Positions 1 to 10,949 of a stretch of DNA of 64,000 bases are shown piece by piece. The notes beneath the pieces are model-generated. The model was given only the letters and a program-made list of their open reading frames with translations, was not told the origin of the DNA and made no database searches. The number at the start of each line of letters is the position of its first letter. Position 1 is the stretch's first letter. The translations under genes and the position numbers were made by a program. The DNA comes from Talaromyces rugulosus (taxonomy: Eukaryota; Ascomycota; Eurotiomycetes; Eurotiales; Trichocomaceae), in NCBI RefSeq assembly GCF_013368755.1, contig NC_049563.1, forward strand, positions 4,774,001 to 4,838,000, in the 5' to 3' direction.

Positions 1-75
1 GAAGTGGGTGTATATCGAGCGCCTTTTGAAAGGCTGCTCAGATTGCGGGCAAGAACACCTCCGCAGTCTCAGGCG

Positions 76-576
76 TCAGCAGATACCCGAGAAGGCTTCG
101 CTGGTCATATCCTTGAAGATTGTAGCCATCGTCCCCAAGTACTTGCAGGACATTGTGCGAAGATCCAAGGCCTGACAGCAGGCAACGAGGTGGGCGGCGG
201 ATAATTGTGAAAGTGTCTGGATGGCCTCCAAGGTATATCGTCCGGATATGAGGGCCAGAGAGTTGATAGATTGGTTGCCCATTTCTGCTGTCTGAACATG
301 GTTGCCAACCGGATTGGCCAAAAACCCGAGTTCGGCCTGAAGGGCAGCGACCATAATATCGGTACCTTTCCATATGAAGGATTGACTTGGTTCCTCAGCG
401 ACGAGATTTGGTGGAAGTCCACGACTGGTTGCAGGGTTGATGAGTTCTGCGCACTGGGAGAATAGCATGCAACCGATGGTCTGAAGTGAGTGGCGTGTCT
501 TCTCCACCGCACTGGTGACGGCACGTATCAATATAGCAACACTGACGCTGCTCTCTGGTATCCCTCCTTGATCGTG
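76..576 (-). pseudogene. Phenylalanine ammonia-lyase fragment (C-terminal half of the catalytic domain)
   Basis: The open stretch of about 166 codons matches the middle-to-late part of the aromatic amino acid lyase family. It has the VEKTR segment, the RGLPP segment, the ELG-LANPV segment, the AEM-NQ-NSLALIS block and the CQALDLR block, all hallmarks of PAL/HAL. The part carrying the Ala-Ser-Gly MIO cofactor motif should lie upstream (higher coordinates), but none of the six frames between 577 and 1438 shows it. An in-frame stop at 577-579 precedes the fragment. The reading frame closes at 76-78, and a possible continuation (LTPETAEVF) appears in another frame at about 38-80, so an intron or frameshift may lie there. 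The gene runs off the left edge. Most likely it is a 5'-truncated relic; an unrecognised 5' exon is the alternative. Confidence 0.7.
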
Positions 577-1438
577 TCACGAAACCAACATCATGCCACG
601 TCACGGGGCCACTCCCTTTCGTGATTAGCTAGAAAATACATTTGCCACAGCCGGTTTATTGTCCGGACGTCTTTTGGTATGTGGTTGATGTCGAGGTTGA
701 TTAGCTTGGACATAATGGCTTTGAGACTGGTACGTAATTGACGATGCGAAACAAAATAACCAACAAGTCGGGAGGATTTCAAAACATGGGTCTCTTACAG
801 AAGATCGGCAAACTTTACCAAATAATGAATCACTAGTGTCGGAGAACAGTTGTTTTTTCTCGGGGTATCGTCATATGGGTAGACCCTACAATTGATGAAT
901 GGCAAAAAAACCGCCTAAATAAACCATTTACAAGATTTATAATCGGGCTCGCTCCAAGTAAATATCCCTGTACTTCATATTTTGAGATAATGAGCGCCCA
1001 TGTATATTCGCTGCTTGAGTTAGTCATGGTACCCATGTAGGGTTAGGGTTAGGGCTGAATTCCCGGAATCAAACATTTTCGGCATACTACATGTAGATAT
1101 CTTGTCGTTTTATTGAACATCTCAAATTATGTATCTTTGTGACAAGAATTTTGTCTAGGGTAGTGTCCCTTGAATAGTTTGGACTGCATATACTTCTACA
1201 ATTGATGAGTCATTACTTTGGATGATCATGACGCAGAAGTGTTTGAGGTGACACATACAACCAGCATAGTCATAAGGGTAAATTCTTTCTTAGTCCGCCC
1301 AGTCATAGATGTAGTATTTAAAGACCACTGCCTACCATTGACTCACACCCCCACTGTCATTTTCTCCTATCTTCAAACCAGTCTCATTATTCTTTTGCTG
1401 TAAAAGTTCATCTTCCAGTCTCGATACAACCATTCAAA
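577..1438. other. Intergenic region with telomere-like tract
   Basis: No convincing coding sequence is seen. It contains a short TTAGGG array (listed separately), otherwise AT-rich DNA, and a pyrimidine-rich stretch (about 1340-1430) just before the next start codon, as is common in fungal core promoters. Confidence 0.6.
1038..1054 (+). repeat. Interstitial telomere-like TTAGGG tract
   Basis: The sequence reads TAGGGTTAGGGTTAGGG: two full TTAGGG units plus a partial one. TTAGGG is the telomere repeat of most filamentous ascomycetes. The tract lies between a truncated PAL relic and an unknown gene. Confidence 0.75.
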
Positions 1439-2029
1439 ATGGATTCATCAAAAGAAGACCAAAGCAAGCCCTCCACAGAGAGCCAAAGTGACGTACCTGA
1501 ATTCCCTGAAATAGGCCACTTTGGCTTTTTTTGGAAGAATTACATGACTGCGATTGAGTATAAAAGGACCGAACGCCGCGATCTCAAATCCAATTATGGA
1601 ACGATCATGTTGGGTATTTTCGGGCTCAGCGACACCCAATCCAAGAACGGAATAGAATTTGTTCTTAACCCTATCGGCATGAAGATCGAGTCGCTCTTAG
1701 GTTCTACCGACGACGATAAGCGTATTGCCGGCATGACCGTCGACATTCTGAATATTAGGTGTTCTGTCATATCACACCCTTTCTGGAACGGCGAAGGACG
1801 CGAAGATAAGGTTCAACTGGAAAAGGACACCGGACGCGTGTTGCATTGGTTTCGCTACGAGTGCGAGTCCAAAGGGGCTACTCTGTCATCCGATGTGGAG
1901 GAGTGGATGCGACAATGTAGAAAGACCATGATAGTACATGCATGGAAATACTGGAAGCAAAATGACGCGCCATGCTTTGAAGAATGGGTTGCATTCCTAC
2001 TTAAACATGGCACAGACTCGAGCATCTGA
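1439..2029 (+). CDS. Unknown protein, 196 aa
   Basis: A single uninterrupted reading frame begins at an ATG that follows a pyrimidine-rich leader. The first 20 residues are polar and acidic (Ser, Glu, Asp, Lys). The rest looks globular, with many aromatic residues, a W-x-RYECE segment near residue 135 and a Trp-rich C-terminus (residues about 155-190). There is no signal peptide, membrane segment or known catalytic motif. I do not recognise the family. It could be a lineage-specific orphan, and an additional exon cannot be excluded. The head-on neighbour is the GH43 gene, whose 3' end lies 283 bp away. Confidence 0.55.
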   Translation: MDSSKEDQSKPSTESQSDVPEFPEIGHFGFFWKNYMTAIEYKRTERRDLKSNYGTIMLGIFGLSDTQSKNGIEFVLNPIGMKIESLLGSTDDDKRIAGMTVDILNIRCSVISHPFWNGEGREDKVQLEKDTGRVLHWFRYECESKGATLSSDVEEWMRQCRKTMIVHAWKYWKQNDAPCFEEWVAFLLKHGTDSSI

Positions 2030-2312
2030 TGTGACGGGACACGGAGAAGCCCTGGTATTTAGGGGTTTTGGTTTTTTTTTCTCTTCTTCCTTCTCCTTTT
2101 TTCGGCGGGAGCCTTTGCTACAAAGTGTACGATATCATGCCTTTCTTTCTTTTCTAATTAGTTTTTAGCGATGTTGTTTCTGCCGAGATACTCGCAAGGA
2201 TCAGTGCTAGTGTTGTTATTTATTGAATACCGGCGAAGTGCTTTATTTTATAATACTACTTCCATAATAGAAAAGAGAACATATCTATCCTATACAGAAA
2301 ATATTATACTTT

Positions 2313-3411
2313 TTACGACAATGGCCGAGCAGGAACACCGTCCGTCGTGATGGTAACAGGGCTGATAGAGCCATCATCGTTAAACACCATCCTATCTATG
2401 CAGACATTGCGATCATTGGCAGCATCGTCACCGAGAGGCCGGCGGTGGTAGACGATGTACCATTCGTCGGTATCCGGTACATTGATGACTCCGTTGCTTC
2501 CAGTTCCCTGGGCAATGTTGTCGTCGGGGGAGAGAATGTGGGTGGATGTGTTGGTGAAAGGTCCCAGAGGGCCAGTAGTGGATGTCACATATTCCACGCC
2601 ATAGCTGTTATCACCCCATCTACTCACGAGTTAGTCAGGTTTTTTTTTTCGGGGGAGGGGATTGGTATACACACCCTCCAACACTGTACAAATAATAATA
2701 CACTCCATTTCGTTTGATCATGCAAGGTGCCTCGACATAGTTTGGTGGGGTGAGTTCCTGGTAATCAGTCTTGAACGAAATCATGTCGTCATTCAACTGT
2801 GCACCGATTCCGTGAGACCAGCCGCCCCAGAGAAGATAGGCAGAGCCGTCATCATCAATGAAAACATCCGGGTCGATGGGTTCACCGCCGAACTCGACAT
2901 CGGGGATCAACGGTTTGCCAAGAGCGTCGGTGTAAGGACCAGCAGGACCGTTTGTCGACGTCGCGACACCAATACCCGCGCCGTCACCGGCACTGAAATA
3001 CATGTAGTATGTGCCATCTTTGGACGTCACGGTCGGTGCCCACGCTGCGCTGTTGGTCGACCATGGGATATCCGCAAAGTCAAGGATGCGCTCGTGCTTG
3101 GTCCAGGTGATCAAATCCGGGGACGAGAAGCAGTCGAAGTAGGTTTGCTGATCGTAATCTAGCGACAACGAAGGGAAGACCCAGTACTGACCCTCAAAGA
3201 CACGGGCGTCGGGATCGGCATACCAGCCAGGGAAGATTGGGTTGCCGGATGTTGTCGCATTATCGCCGCTCAGCTTGACGTTGGAACCCATGCCCACTGG
3301 TGTTGCGACACTTAGACCAGGATGCACGAGGAGCGCGGTGAGAAGAACCCTGCATGCACTGCCGAGAAAGGCCCGGGGTGTCGCAAATGCGGAGACGGTG
3401 GGGAACGCCAT
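2313..3411 (-). CDS. Secreted glycoside hydrolase family 43 (arabinanase / xylosidase type)
   Basis: Two exons (3411-2675 and 2619-2313) are joined across a 55-bp intron, giving 347 aa. The first 36 or so residues are a hydrophobic signal peptide, so the enzyme is secreted. The five-bladed propeller of GH43 is evident: WYADPD near residue 63-68 supplies the general-base Asp, IDPD near 179-182 the pKa-modulating Asp, and EAP near residue 227 the proton-donor Glu. The splice restores a GGWGDNSYGV segment typical of the family. Family members cleave alpha-L-arabinofuranosyl or beta-xylosyl linkages in plant cell walls; the exact substrate cannot be read here. The ATG chosen gives the cleanest signal peptide; the frame stays open upstream but without another convincing start. 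Confidence 0.9.
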
Positions 3412-3647
3412 TTTAAGGTATTTAAGCTTGAATGATCTGCTGGGATTGGTGCTTGGCCGATACCTTTTCTCCCACTCCACGGCGACGACGTACTCAATTA
3501 TCAAAGGTCAAAGCAAGCGATTCCCAACTGTTATTTCGGCCGGATCGAAAGTATTTATCAACCAACAGTGGAGACAGACCCCTGCCAAGCTCTTCCCCCT
3601 CTTGAATGTAACGTGGTCGGTATGCTTGGCGTAAAAGAAAGTCGATT

Positions 3648-5259
3648 CTACACGGTGACATCGTGGTCCCTGCATAGCACATCGTTGAACCAGGACCCAG
3701 TTTCATTGATGGCAGCCGCTTGTGGATCATTCGACTTGCTGCCATCGTCGTTGACTGGAATAGTTCGAGGCAGACTGAGTGTTACTACCTGCTCACCATA
3801 GCCTTTTTCACGGCCCCAGAAACACGCGCGGTGCATGACGGACACCATTTCCTTTGCCTGACTCGCCAAGACGGAGTCGCCTAAGGCGTCCTTAGCCTTG
3901 GACCGGCGCTTTCTCGAAGATGCGTCGCTTTCCGGGGCTGTTTTAGCATCGTCTGTTTCGACGGTGGGAGCAGGCGCAGGTGCTTGTTCTTCGTCTATAT
4001 GAGCAAATATTTTTACCCATGGCAACTTGGCTTCAAGAACACCGTCAGTGGAAAAATCCAGACCAAATGGTGGCCACCGCGAGAGTGCCTTTCGGCGCCG
4101 TGTAGGCCGCTCGTCGTTTGCAGTTGCTTCAGCCGATGACAGCTTCTCGTCCATGTCTGGTTGTACGTATGTATCCCATAGATCGACCAAGTCCTCGTCA
4201 ATGATTGGCTTTTGTAAAACCGGCGTAGGATATTCGGATCCGGTGAGATACTTGGGAAACGCATTTGGCGCGTCTTTTCCTGCCGATCTGAGGAGTAACA
4301 TCGGAGAAGCGAATGGGTCAAAGTACTTGGAAGGCGATTGAAAGAACTGCTCTCTAGCCTTGAGCAATGGCACCAGATCAGGCGGGGCAATTTTCCTCTT
4401 GCGCCGCGAGCTTTGCTTGATCTGCTCTATTTGCGCCTGCATAAGTTCCAACTCGACATCTTGCTCAGCGTCTCCCTTCTTGGAAACTTCTGCAATATCA
4501 TTTGGATCCACAGTGCAGTATTCGTCTAAGCCGGTCCAGTCACATATCGGCTCGTACGCGGCGACTGCCCTTATGTTTTGGAATTCTGTCAATGCTAACA
4601 TTAGAGCCAGCGAGCCGCCAACATTTGATCCAACGACGCCCAGTCGTTCGGGGCGAATTGTGTTCAAAACCCAATCGAACCCAGCAAGTGCATCGTGCAC
4701 TGGAGTGGGGTATTGACGAAGAATGCGAGTTTCACTGTTGTTATTGTTGTTGTCGAGTAGATCCTCAGGCACGTATCCTAGGCGGTAGTTTATTGTAATG
4801 ATTGTCGAGCCCGTTATTCTTGCAAGTAATTCCTGCGGATTCGGCCCATTTCCATAATTATTGGCCGATTGGCTGCTGGGCATGGTCGATTCATTAATTG
4901 CATTGTCTGAGAATATTGGCCCCGGGGGTAGATAGATGATCGCGTTTGAGGTTGACTCTACATCGTTCGTTGCCGATCTAAGTATACTGCAGAGGCAACG
5001 GTTAGTATCGTAGCGTGGATCATGGAGAATCCTCAAGCACCTACTTGAGCTTAATATGGCCACTTCCGCCAACAGCCAGTAGCTCAACATCTTCAGCGAG
5101 AGGAGGCAAAGCGGAAGCAAATGCTCGACGTGGAGTACGTGGTGTACTGCGGCGGCGAAAGGCTAAGACGCGACGCGTCGACAATCTGGGGCCGTTAAAC
5201 AAAAGAGAGCCAGCGACATTGTTTGTCAGTCGTGTAGAGCAAGCAAAGAGAAAATACAT
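3648..5259 (-). CDS. Alpha/beta-hydrolase-fold protein with degenerate active site
   Basis: Two exons (5259-5045, 4986-3648) with a 58-bp intron give 517 aa. The fold is that of hormone-sensitive-lipase-like alpha/beta hydrolases: a strand with NAIIYLPPGP (residues 86-95) at the oxyanion-hole position, TIITINYRLGYVPE, a VHDALAGFDWV helix, then VVGSNVGG (189-196) at the nucleophile elbow. The usual HGGG is replaced by PPGP, and the nucleophile Ser of GxSxG is replaced by Asn193. The C-terminal half carries low-complexity inserts (basic at about 265-275; Pro/Ala and Lys/Arg rich at about 410-440). The N-terminus is Arg-rich, compatible with mitochondrial targeting. It is probably a pseudoenzyme with a binding or scaffold role; function unknown. 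Confidence 0.8.
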
Positions 5260-6002
5260 GGCCTCATGTTCCCAAGAGAAAAGGGCAGCATCGGTATCGA
5301 AGTTGAATTGGCGATGATGGTCGAGAGAAAAACAGTCAAGCCCCGAGCTTTGCTGTTGCGATAAGATAAGCCTCACAAGCACATTTCCTGAAGACTAGGA
5401 CCGGATGCATTATTTCGGTCGACGGCAGATTTAACGGATTCTTACTCTCGCATTTATCATTAAAGATTTTGTCCCAATTTCTTAGATGTCAAGCCGGGAC
5501 TGATGAAATTTTAGGCGTGGTATTATGCATCATTTTCAGCAACTCCATTCGAAAGGGAAACGCAATCTAAAACTAAAAGACGGAGGAAACGCAAGGTGAC
5601 AAAAGGGGTATGTGTGTCAATTTTCATAAAATTGTTCTCCGCTCACAAAATATAGCATGAAAACAATTTTCACTAAAACATCGGGGGTTCTCGATCCTCC
5701 TTCCAAGTTCATAAAGTACTCCATGAAAAAATACAGGTGAAATTGACGCCAACGGGAATTCAACAAAAGGGAACATGCAGGGGTGTACAAGAGAGAGAAG
5801 GGGGGGGAAAGCGTATGCTGGAAGTTGAGAAATAGTAGAGACTTCATCATATCCTTACCCTAGGGAACCAACCCGTTTCTTCGCCTAAACAGGTTGCTCG
5901 AGGGCAATTATATATGAGAATGAAGGCCCCTATTTCACGAAACCCCACCATTTGTCGTAACTACATTAAAGCAAGTAATGTTCAACCGTTACCAAGCGTG
6001 AA
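5260..6002. other. Intergenic region upstream of the hydrolase-fold gene
   Basis: This stretch separates two minus-strand genes. It contains the promoter of the hydrolase-fold gene and the 3' region of nimX, with a run of G near 5801-5808. No gene is seen. Confidence 0.6.
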
Positions 6003-7192
6003 TTAGTACCCATTAACGCGGCCGCGGCCAGAGTAGTATGCGCTGCCCTGGGCAAAATAGGGGTGTGCACAAGCCTGTTTAGCAGAAATGCGACGTGCCG
6101 GATCGTATTCGAGAAGCATTTCCAACAGCTCCAGACCGGCAGGTTCTAGCCCAGCAACAAGAGGATGGCTCATGTTGCGCCTCCATTTCGGAAACGAGGC
6201 TTTGAAGTCGGGGAATGAGGTGACGCCCGGCCATGTATTCTCATCAGGCGTACCGAGGAGACTGAGTTCAAGTTAGTAGAGTTAAATTTCAGTGGTGGCA
6301 CTTTTGACTTACCGGAAAATCTTGAAAATCTCGTCAATTTCCGAATCACCAGGGAACAGTGGCTTGCGAGTGCACATCTCGGCAAAGATGGCTCCAACCG
6401 ACCACATGTCCACACCTGTAGAGTACTGCCGCCCACCAAGGAGAATCTCAGGGGAACGGTACCATAAAGTCACGACCTAGAGACAACTGCTGTTAGCCTC
6501 GCCTACCAAATTTTTCTAATCAAGACATACCTCGTGAGTGTAGGTTCGCAACGGGACACCGAACGCCCGAGCAAGACCAAAATCGGCCAGTTTAAGGTTG
6601 CCTTCCCGGTCGATAAGCAAGTTCTGAGGCTTCAGATCCCGATGGAGAATTCTGTGGCTATGGCAGTAACGAATGCCTTCCACAAGCTGTGCCATGAATT
6701 TTTTAACCATGGCTACTCCCAGGCCCATCCGATTCAAGTTCATGTTTGATCCGTCTGGGAGTGCCTTTCCTCGGCCTCCTTGGCTGACTGGTAGGGCTTC
6801 CATGTATTTCTTCAGATCGAGGTCAAGGAATTCAAAAACGAGATAAAGCTTGTGGCCATCGGCATGGACAATATTAAACAACCGGACGATATTTGGATCG
6901 TTCATCTCTTTGAGCAGAGATATTTCGCGGATTGCAGTACTGGGAACACCTTCGTCTTCGGCCTCCAGTCGGATCTTCTTCAAAGCGACAATGCGGTTCG
7001 AATGGGCCAGGTCGCGGGCTTTATACACCACACCGTAGGTGCCTTTTTAATACACCCATGAATTAGCCTATTAACTCAAGTAAAGCCCAGCATGCTAATC
7101 AGAGCAACATGCAGGGATACTGTACAGCGATAACACTGCAAGACGCATCACATACCCTCTCCGATTTTCTCCATTTTTTCATAGTTCTCCAT
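6003..7192 (-). CDS. nimX: Cyclin-dependent kinase 1 (Cdc2/NimX)
   Basis: Four exons (7192-7156, 7042-6531, 6476-6313, 6261-6003) with introns of 113, 54 and 51 bp give 323 aa, the usual length of Aspergillus NimX. All CDK1 landmarks are present: glycine loop GEGTYGVV with inhibitory sites Thr14/Tyr15, catalytic Lys34, the PSTAIRE cyclin-binding helix (46-52), [11 protein letters not shown], the THEVVTLWYR activation segment and the GDSEIDEIF region. It is the master kinase for G1/S and G2/M, acting in nucleus and cytoplasm with cyclin B (NimE type) and controlled by Wee1/Cdc25-type enzymes. A filamentous-fungal insert with a Gly/Asn-rich stretch follows the beta5 region. The first exon is only 37 nt. 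Confidence 0.97.
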
Positions 7193-7871
7193 GATTGAGG
7201 ATTGACGCGACACAAGGCTAATAGAAGCGCAAGTGATAATTTAAATAAATAGCGAGACACAAGACAGGTCGATGGCTATGGTGACAAAGAAATTGGCGTT
7301 GTTAACGAGTGTCGAAACGAAGGAAGGGGGGAGATTGGCGCGTGTAGAGACGGGATCAAACACTACAAGAGCGCTTGTCTGACAACCTGTGGGTTAGTAT
7401 GTACGAGGTGATGTTTTGAGGACTGTTCAGACAGTCATCATCATAGAGCCTGGAAGCGGTGAGGACAAAAGGCACTGTTGACAAGTCCAACTGCACAGGA
7501 ATGAACTCAGCTCGTGGTGGGGTGAGGCTGGCGTTCTGTACACAACAAACAAACCCGCCCTGGGCGCGAAGGGAAGGCGGTGAGGGGCAGAACCACGCAG
7601 GCACATGACCGTGTTCTAGAACAAAGTTTCCTTCTATGCCATCATGATGCATCATTATTGTTTTTCACGCTGTTTCACTGGGGAAACAAAGGAAAAGAGC
7701 AACAAGGTACTGGTGACCTAGGAATTATATGTTTCATACATCAGTGTAGAACTCTGTAAGGGTATCCAAAGCCTGTAAACAGAGCACACAAAATTTCCAT
7801 TGAGCTCAGCTCACCTTGTATGCCCCTCCTTCAGAGCAGCGCGCGCATCATGCACTGGCCGTGTCCACAGA
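7193..7871. other. Divergent promoter region nimX / AlkB-like gene
   Basis: This 679-bp head-to-head intergenic region holds both promoters. The open frames inside it have no recognisable domain. No RNA gene or repeat is seen. Confidence 0.6.
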
Positions 7872-9037
7872 ATGGCTACAATCAAAAATCTCAACGCCCA
7901 TGATCGTCCCCCGGAAAAGGTCCGGGCCACGTACAAAAAATACCAACACGTGCGGTTATCGGAAATTGAACAAGATCCCGACGTGATAGACTTGGAAAAG
8001 TTGGACCAGGATGACCTTCCAGATCCCTTCATTATACTGGAGTCCTTGAGCAGTGAGGGCCTCCGGGAGGCATTTGACGAGTTTATGGGTAAAGGGCACT
8101 TGTCACACAAGACTCATGGAACCGCGTTAATTGAAGGTGTCCCTGTAATTGCGCACAAGCGTGTTTCCGGTAAGTTGCGGAGGAATATATTGAAAAATAG
8201 CCGTAGGAGAAAGAATAATACATGAAGGCTGTGGCTAACTCTACTACAGGTCTTCGTATGATCCCGTCTCTCATCCCTCCAACTATCCAGAGCAAGCTGC
8301 TCTCGCTGATGCTCCACCGAGACCTGTCAGATCCGTCACATCAGACAAATCTCCATCTACACTATGACATCCAGTACCCAAATGTGTCTAACCACGGTAG
8401 TGGGACAGATGACACAAAAGATACACCACAGTCGTACGCTTCATTCTTTGAAGCAGACCCCTCTCTTGCTCTCACGGCAAAAGACCCCAATATCCACAAA
8501 GCCATCACTGTCCAGAATATGCTTGATAAGAAGCTCCGATGGGTCACTCTGGGCGGCCAGTATAACTGGACAACCAAAGTGTATCCCGACGGCCCTCCGC
8601 CTGCTTTCCCGGCAGATATTGCACGTCTTTTGGGTGCAGCTTTTCCAGAAACCGACGCTCAAGCTGCAATCGTTAATTTCTATTCTGCAAACGACACCCT
8701 CAGCATGCACCGCGATGTAAGCGAAAAATGTGATGTTGGGCTCATCAGCGTCAGCATCGGTTGCGATGGCCTCTTCATGATTAGTCACGACGATGGGGAG
8801 GGCTGTGAGGTTATCCGCCTCCGTTCAGGCGACGCAGTATATATGTCAGGTCGATCGAGATTTGCATGGCACGGAGTACCTAAAATCATACCGGAAACGT
8901 GTCCGACTTGGTTGCGTGACTGGCCTGGACCGGAATATCCCTTCTGGCAAGGATGGATGAGCGGAAAGAGGATCAATCTGAATGTTAGGCAGATGACTGA
9001 TGCGAAACCGAACCAAGACGCCGCATTAGCTCTGTGA
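7872..9037 (+). CDS. AlkB-like 2-oxoglutarate/Fe(II) dioxygenase (ALKBH1 type)
   Basis: Exons 7872-8169 and 8250-9037 with an 80-bp intron give 361 aa. The double-stranded beta-helix motifs are intact: H253-x-D255 (in MHRDVS), H307 (in FAWHGVP) for iron, and R340-x-N-x5-R346 (RINLNVR) for 2-oxoglutarate. The length and the ISVSIGCDGLFMI strand agree with the ALKBH1 branch, whose members act on modified tRNA or DNA bases by oxidative demethylation. An N-terminal helical region (residues 1-95) is fungal in character. The start ATG was chosen because the frame upstream lacks a conserved sequence. The exact substrate (tRNA m1A or m5C, DNA 6mA) cannot be told from sequence. Confidence 0.92.
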
Positions 9038-9232
9038 TCTAAGCCAATGCAAATTTAAACACCAGATCTAACGATGGCTTTATGTTAAACTCCAGAGGTA
9101 TGAACCCGGATATTGCCGAGGGGGAAATGTGCAGATCCCCATCAAACATGTCAAATAGACCAGCTTGCACCCTTGGTCCCATTTGGACATGGTAGCCTCG
9201 CTGGTGAAATAGAAATATTTAGAACGGAAGCT

Positions 9233-10949
9233 TCAAGAACCCCCGTAGCGATGAGTAGGAGCGGACGTAGGTGGCGCTGGGTTATTTGACAACAAGGACT
9301 GTACAGAGTTGGGACTCCATGTCGTAGGATTTCCATTTGTGTTTTGTGGACTACCTCTGTAACCTTTGCTGTCCGAGATGCCATGAGAATCCTTTCCGAC
9401 TCCGTTCATTAGCCGTTGTCTTTTTACTTGATGAGCATCATAAGAGCCGTAAGTGGTCGTTTGTTGACCAGAGGTGCCGCTTGAATTGGGTGGCACCTGT
9501 GCGAAGCTGGAACTAGCAGTGTTACTTTCGGGGCTCAATGCATTGCCCCGAGAGCGATATGTCGAATCTGACGTGGGCTCGTCGTTTTCTCCAAACGTTC
9601 CCAGTCCAATTCGTCCCATACTTTTGTCATGGAACACAACCCGTTTCCATTTGGCAAGAAGTTGATCGTAGTCCCATCTCGAAGCACTAGGCCCGACACT
9701 CTCACTATTCCGCGCACCTAGCTCACGAGCAGCGTCTCGCGATAGGGGAAGCATGTCTGGCGGAAATAGTGCGAACTCGCGGGGCCACTGGCAAGAGCCT
9801 AGCCTTTCCACTTGGGCTCGGAGCTGGTTGGCTTCTTGTTGGAATCTAGCAAGTTGTGTTTCAGCCTCTTTGCGCTTCTCTAGCTCACGCGAAAATGCTC
9901 TGGCAATTTCCAAGCGCCAAGAATCACTTTTCACGTCTGTTGGAAGAATCATCCAATTTTGGTAGGCAAGGTCTAGATGTCGCGAACTCATTTCTTCGTG
10001 CTGTTGAGCTGTCCTATTGATCAGGGATGGGTCTTGGAAGGTGCTGCTGCCGCGAGGACCAGCCATGGTTGTAGAAGATACAGATAATTGTTCGTTGCGC
10101 CACTGTTCAATTTGGGTTCGGAGAGCATGCCGAACAACTTCAACCTGGCCCACGCCAGGTGGCTCAAGAGGGAAGGATGCGGTAGTCGGAAACGGGTGCG
10201 ACGAAAATAGTGTAGGAGGGGAGGGAAGCATCTTAAGCACAAGGGAGGGGTAAGTCTGAGCTTGCACGTCGAATTCAAATGGCGATAGCCGGGAGCTGGT
10301 TGTTGCTCTGTAGAGACAGATAAGAATTAGCATTCTGTCGCGCGAGATTGTCAGAATAAAACAAAGGCCAGACTCACGTTGCGGCTTTGATATTGTCCAA
10401 GACCTCGCGCAAAGCAAGCTCCAGTGCTCTGATCGTGTCTGCGTCTTTTGATGTCGCTGCACGAATGGTCGAGTCCACCGGTCCATTCGAGACTGCTCGT
10501 GACTGAAAGGGTGGTGGGCGCGAGGCAACGGTCGCATCTTGCGAACTGTGGTCGGGGATATTGTTTATTACTCCAGTTGAATGCCAGGTTGGAGTGTTGA
10601 ATAAAAACCTGGGGCCTTCTCGTGGCCGTGCGACTGGGTCATGAGCGCTGCCTCCTGTCGAGTCGTAACCTTTTCCACCAACCTCCGGGCTGTCGTGCTT
10701 GCTTGACGTGCGCGCCTGGCGTCGGGTGATGCCACTGCGAATGCGGCGGATTTCGTCGACGTCGTGGATTCCATCAGGCTTTTTCTTGAAGAGGTATTGG
10801 TCAAGGTGGCGTCCTAGCGACGAGGACGTGAAGGCCTGGTGGCAGTATTGGCATTCCTTATCCTTGGACATGGATCCCTTGGAGTGGCCGGCATCGTCTC
10901 CGGCAGTGGACTCCTCGGGACTGTTCGTTTCCTTCTCTGCTTCAATCAT
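9233..10949 (-). CDS. Unknown fungal protein with a C2H2-like zinc finger
   Basis: Two exons (10949-10378, 10307-9233) with a 70-bp intron give 548 aa. Near residues 31-47 there is a CxxC...H...H finger (CQYCHQAF followed by GRHLDQYL), resembling UBZ/LYAR-type or BED-like fingers. The middle part contains a heptad-rich helix (EIARAFSRELEKRKEAETQL) likely to form a coiled coil, with the segment WDYDQLLAKWKRVV downstream. The C-terminal 150 residues are Ser/Asn/Gly-rich and probably disordered. The composition suggests a nuclear protein. I do not know its function. The first in-frame ATG is at 10949, although the frame stays open further upstream. Confidence 0.75.

Noticed and set aside
1..1054. 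Interpretation of the left end as a true telomere
   Set aside because: The TTAGGG tract has fewer than three full units and is flanked by unique sequence with gene remains on the outer side.
5617..5850. A 77-codon minus-strand frame
   Set aside because: It is low-complexity and hydrophobic without conserved features, in the spacer between two genes.
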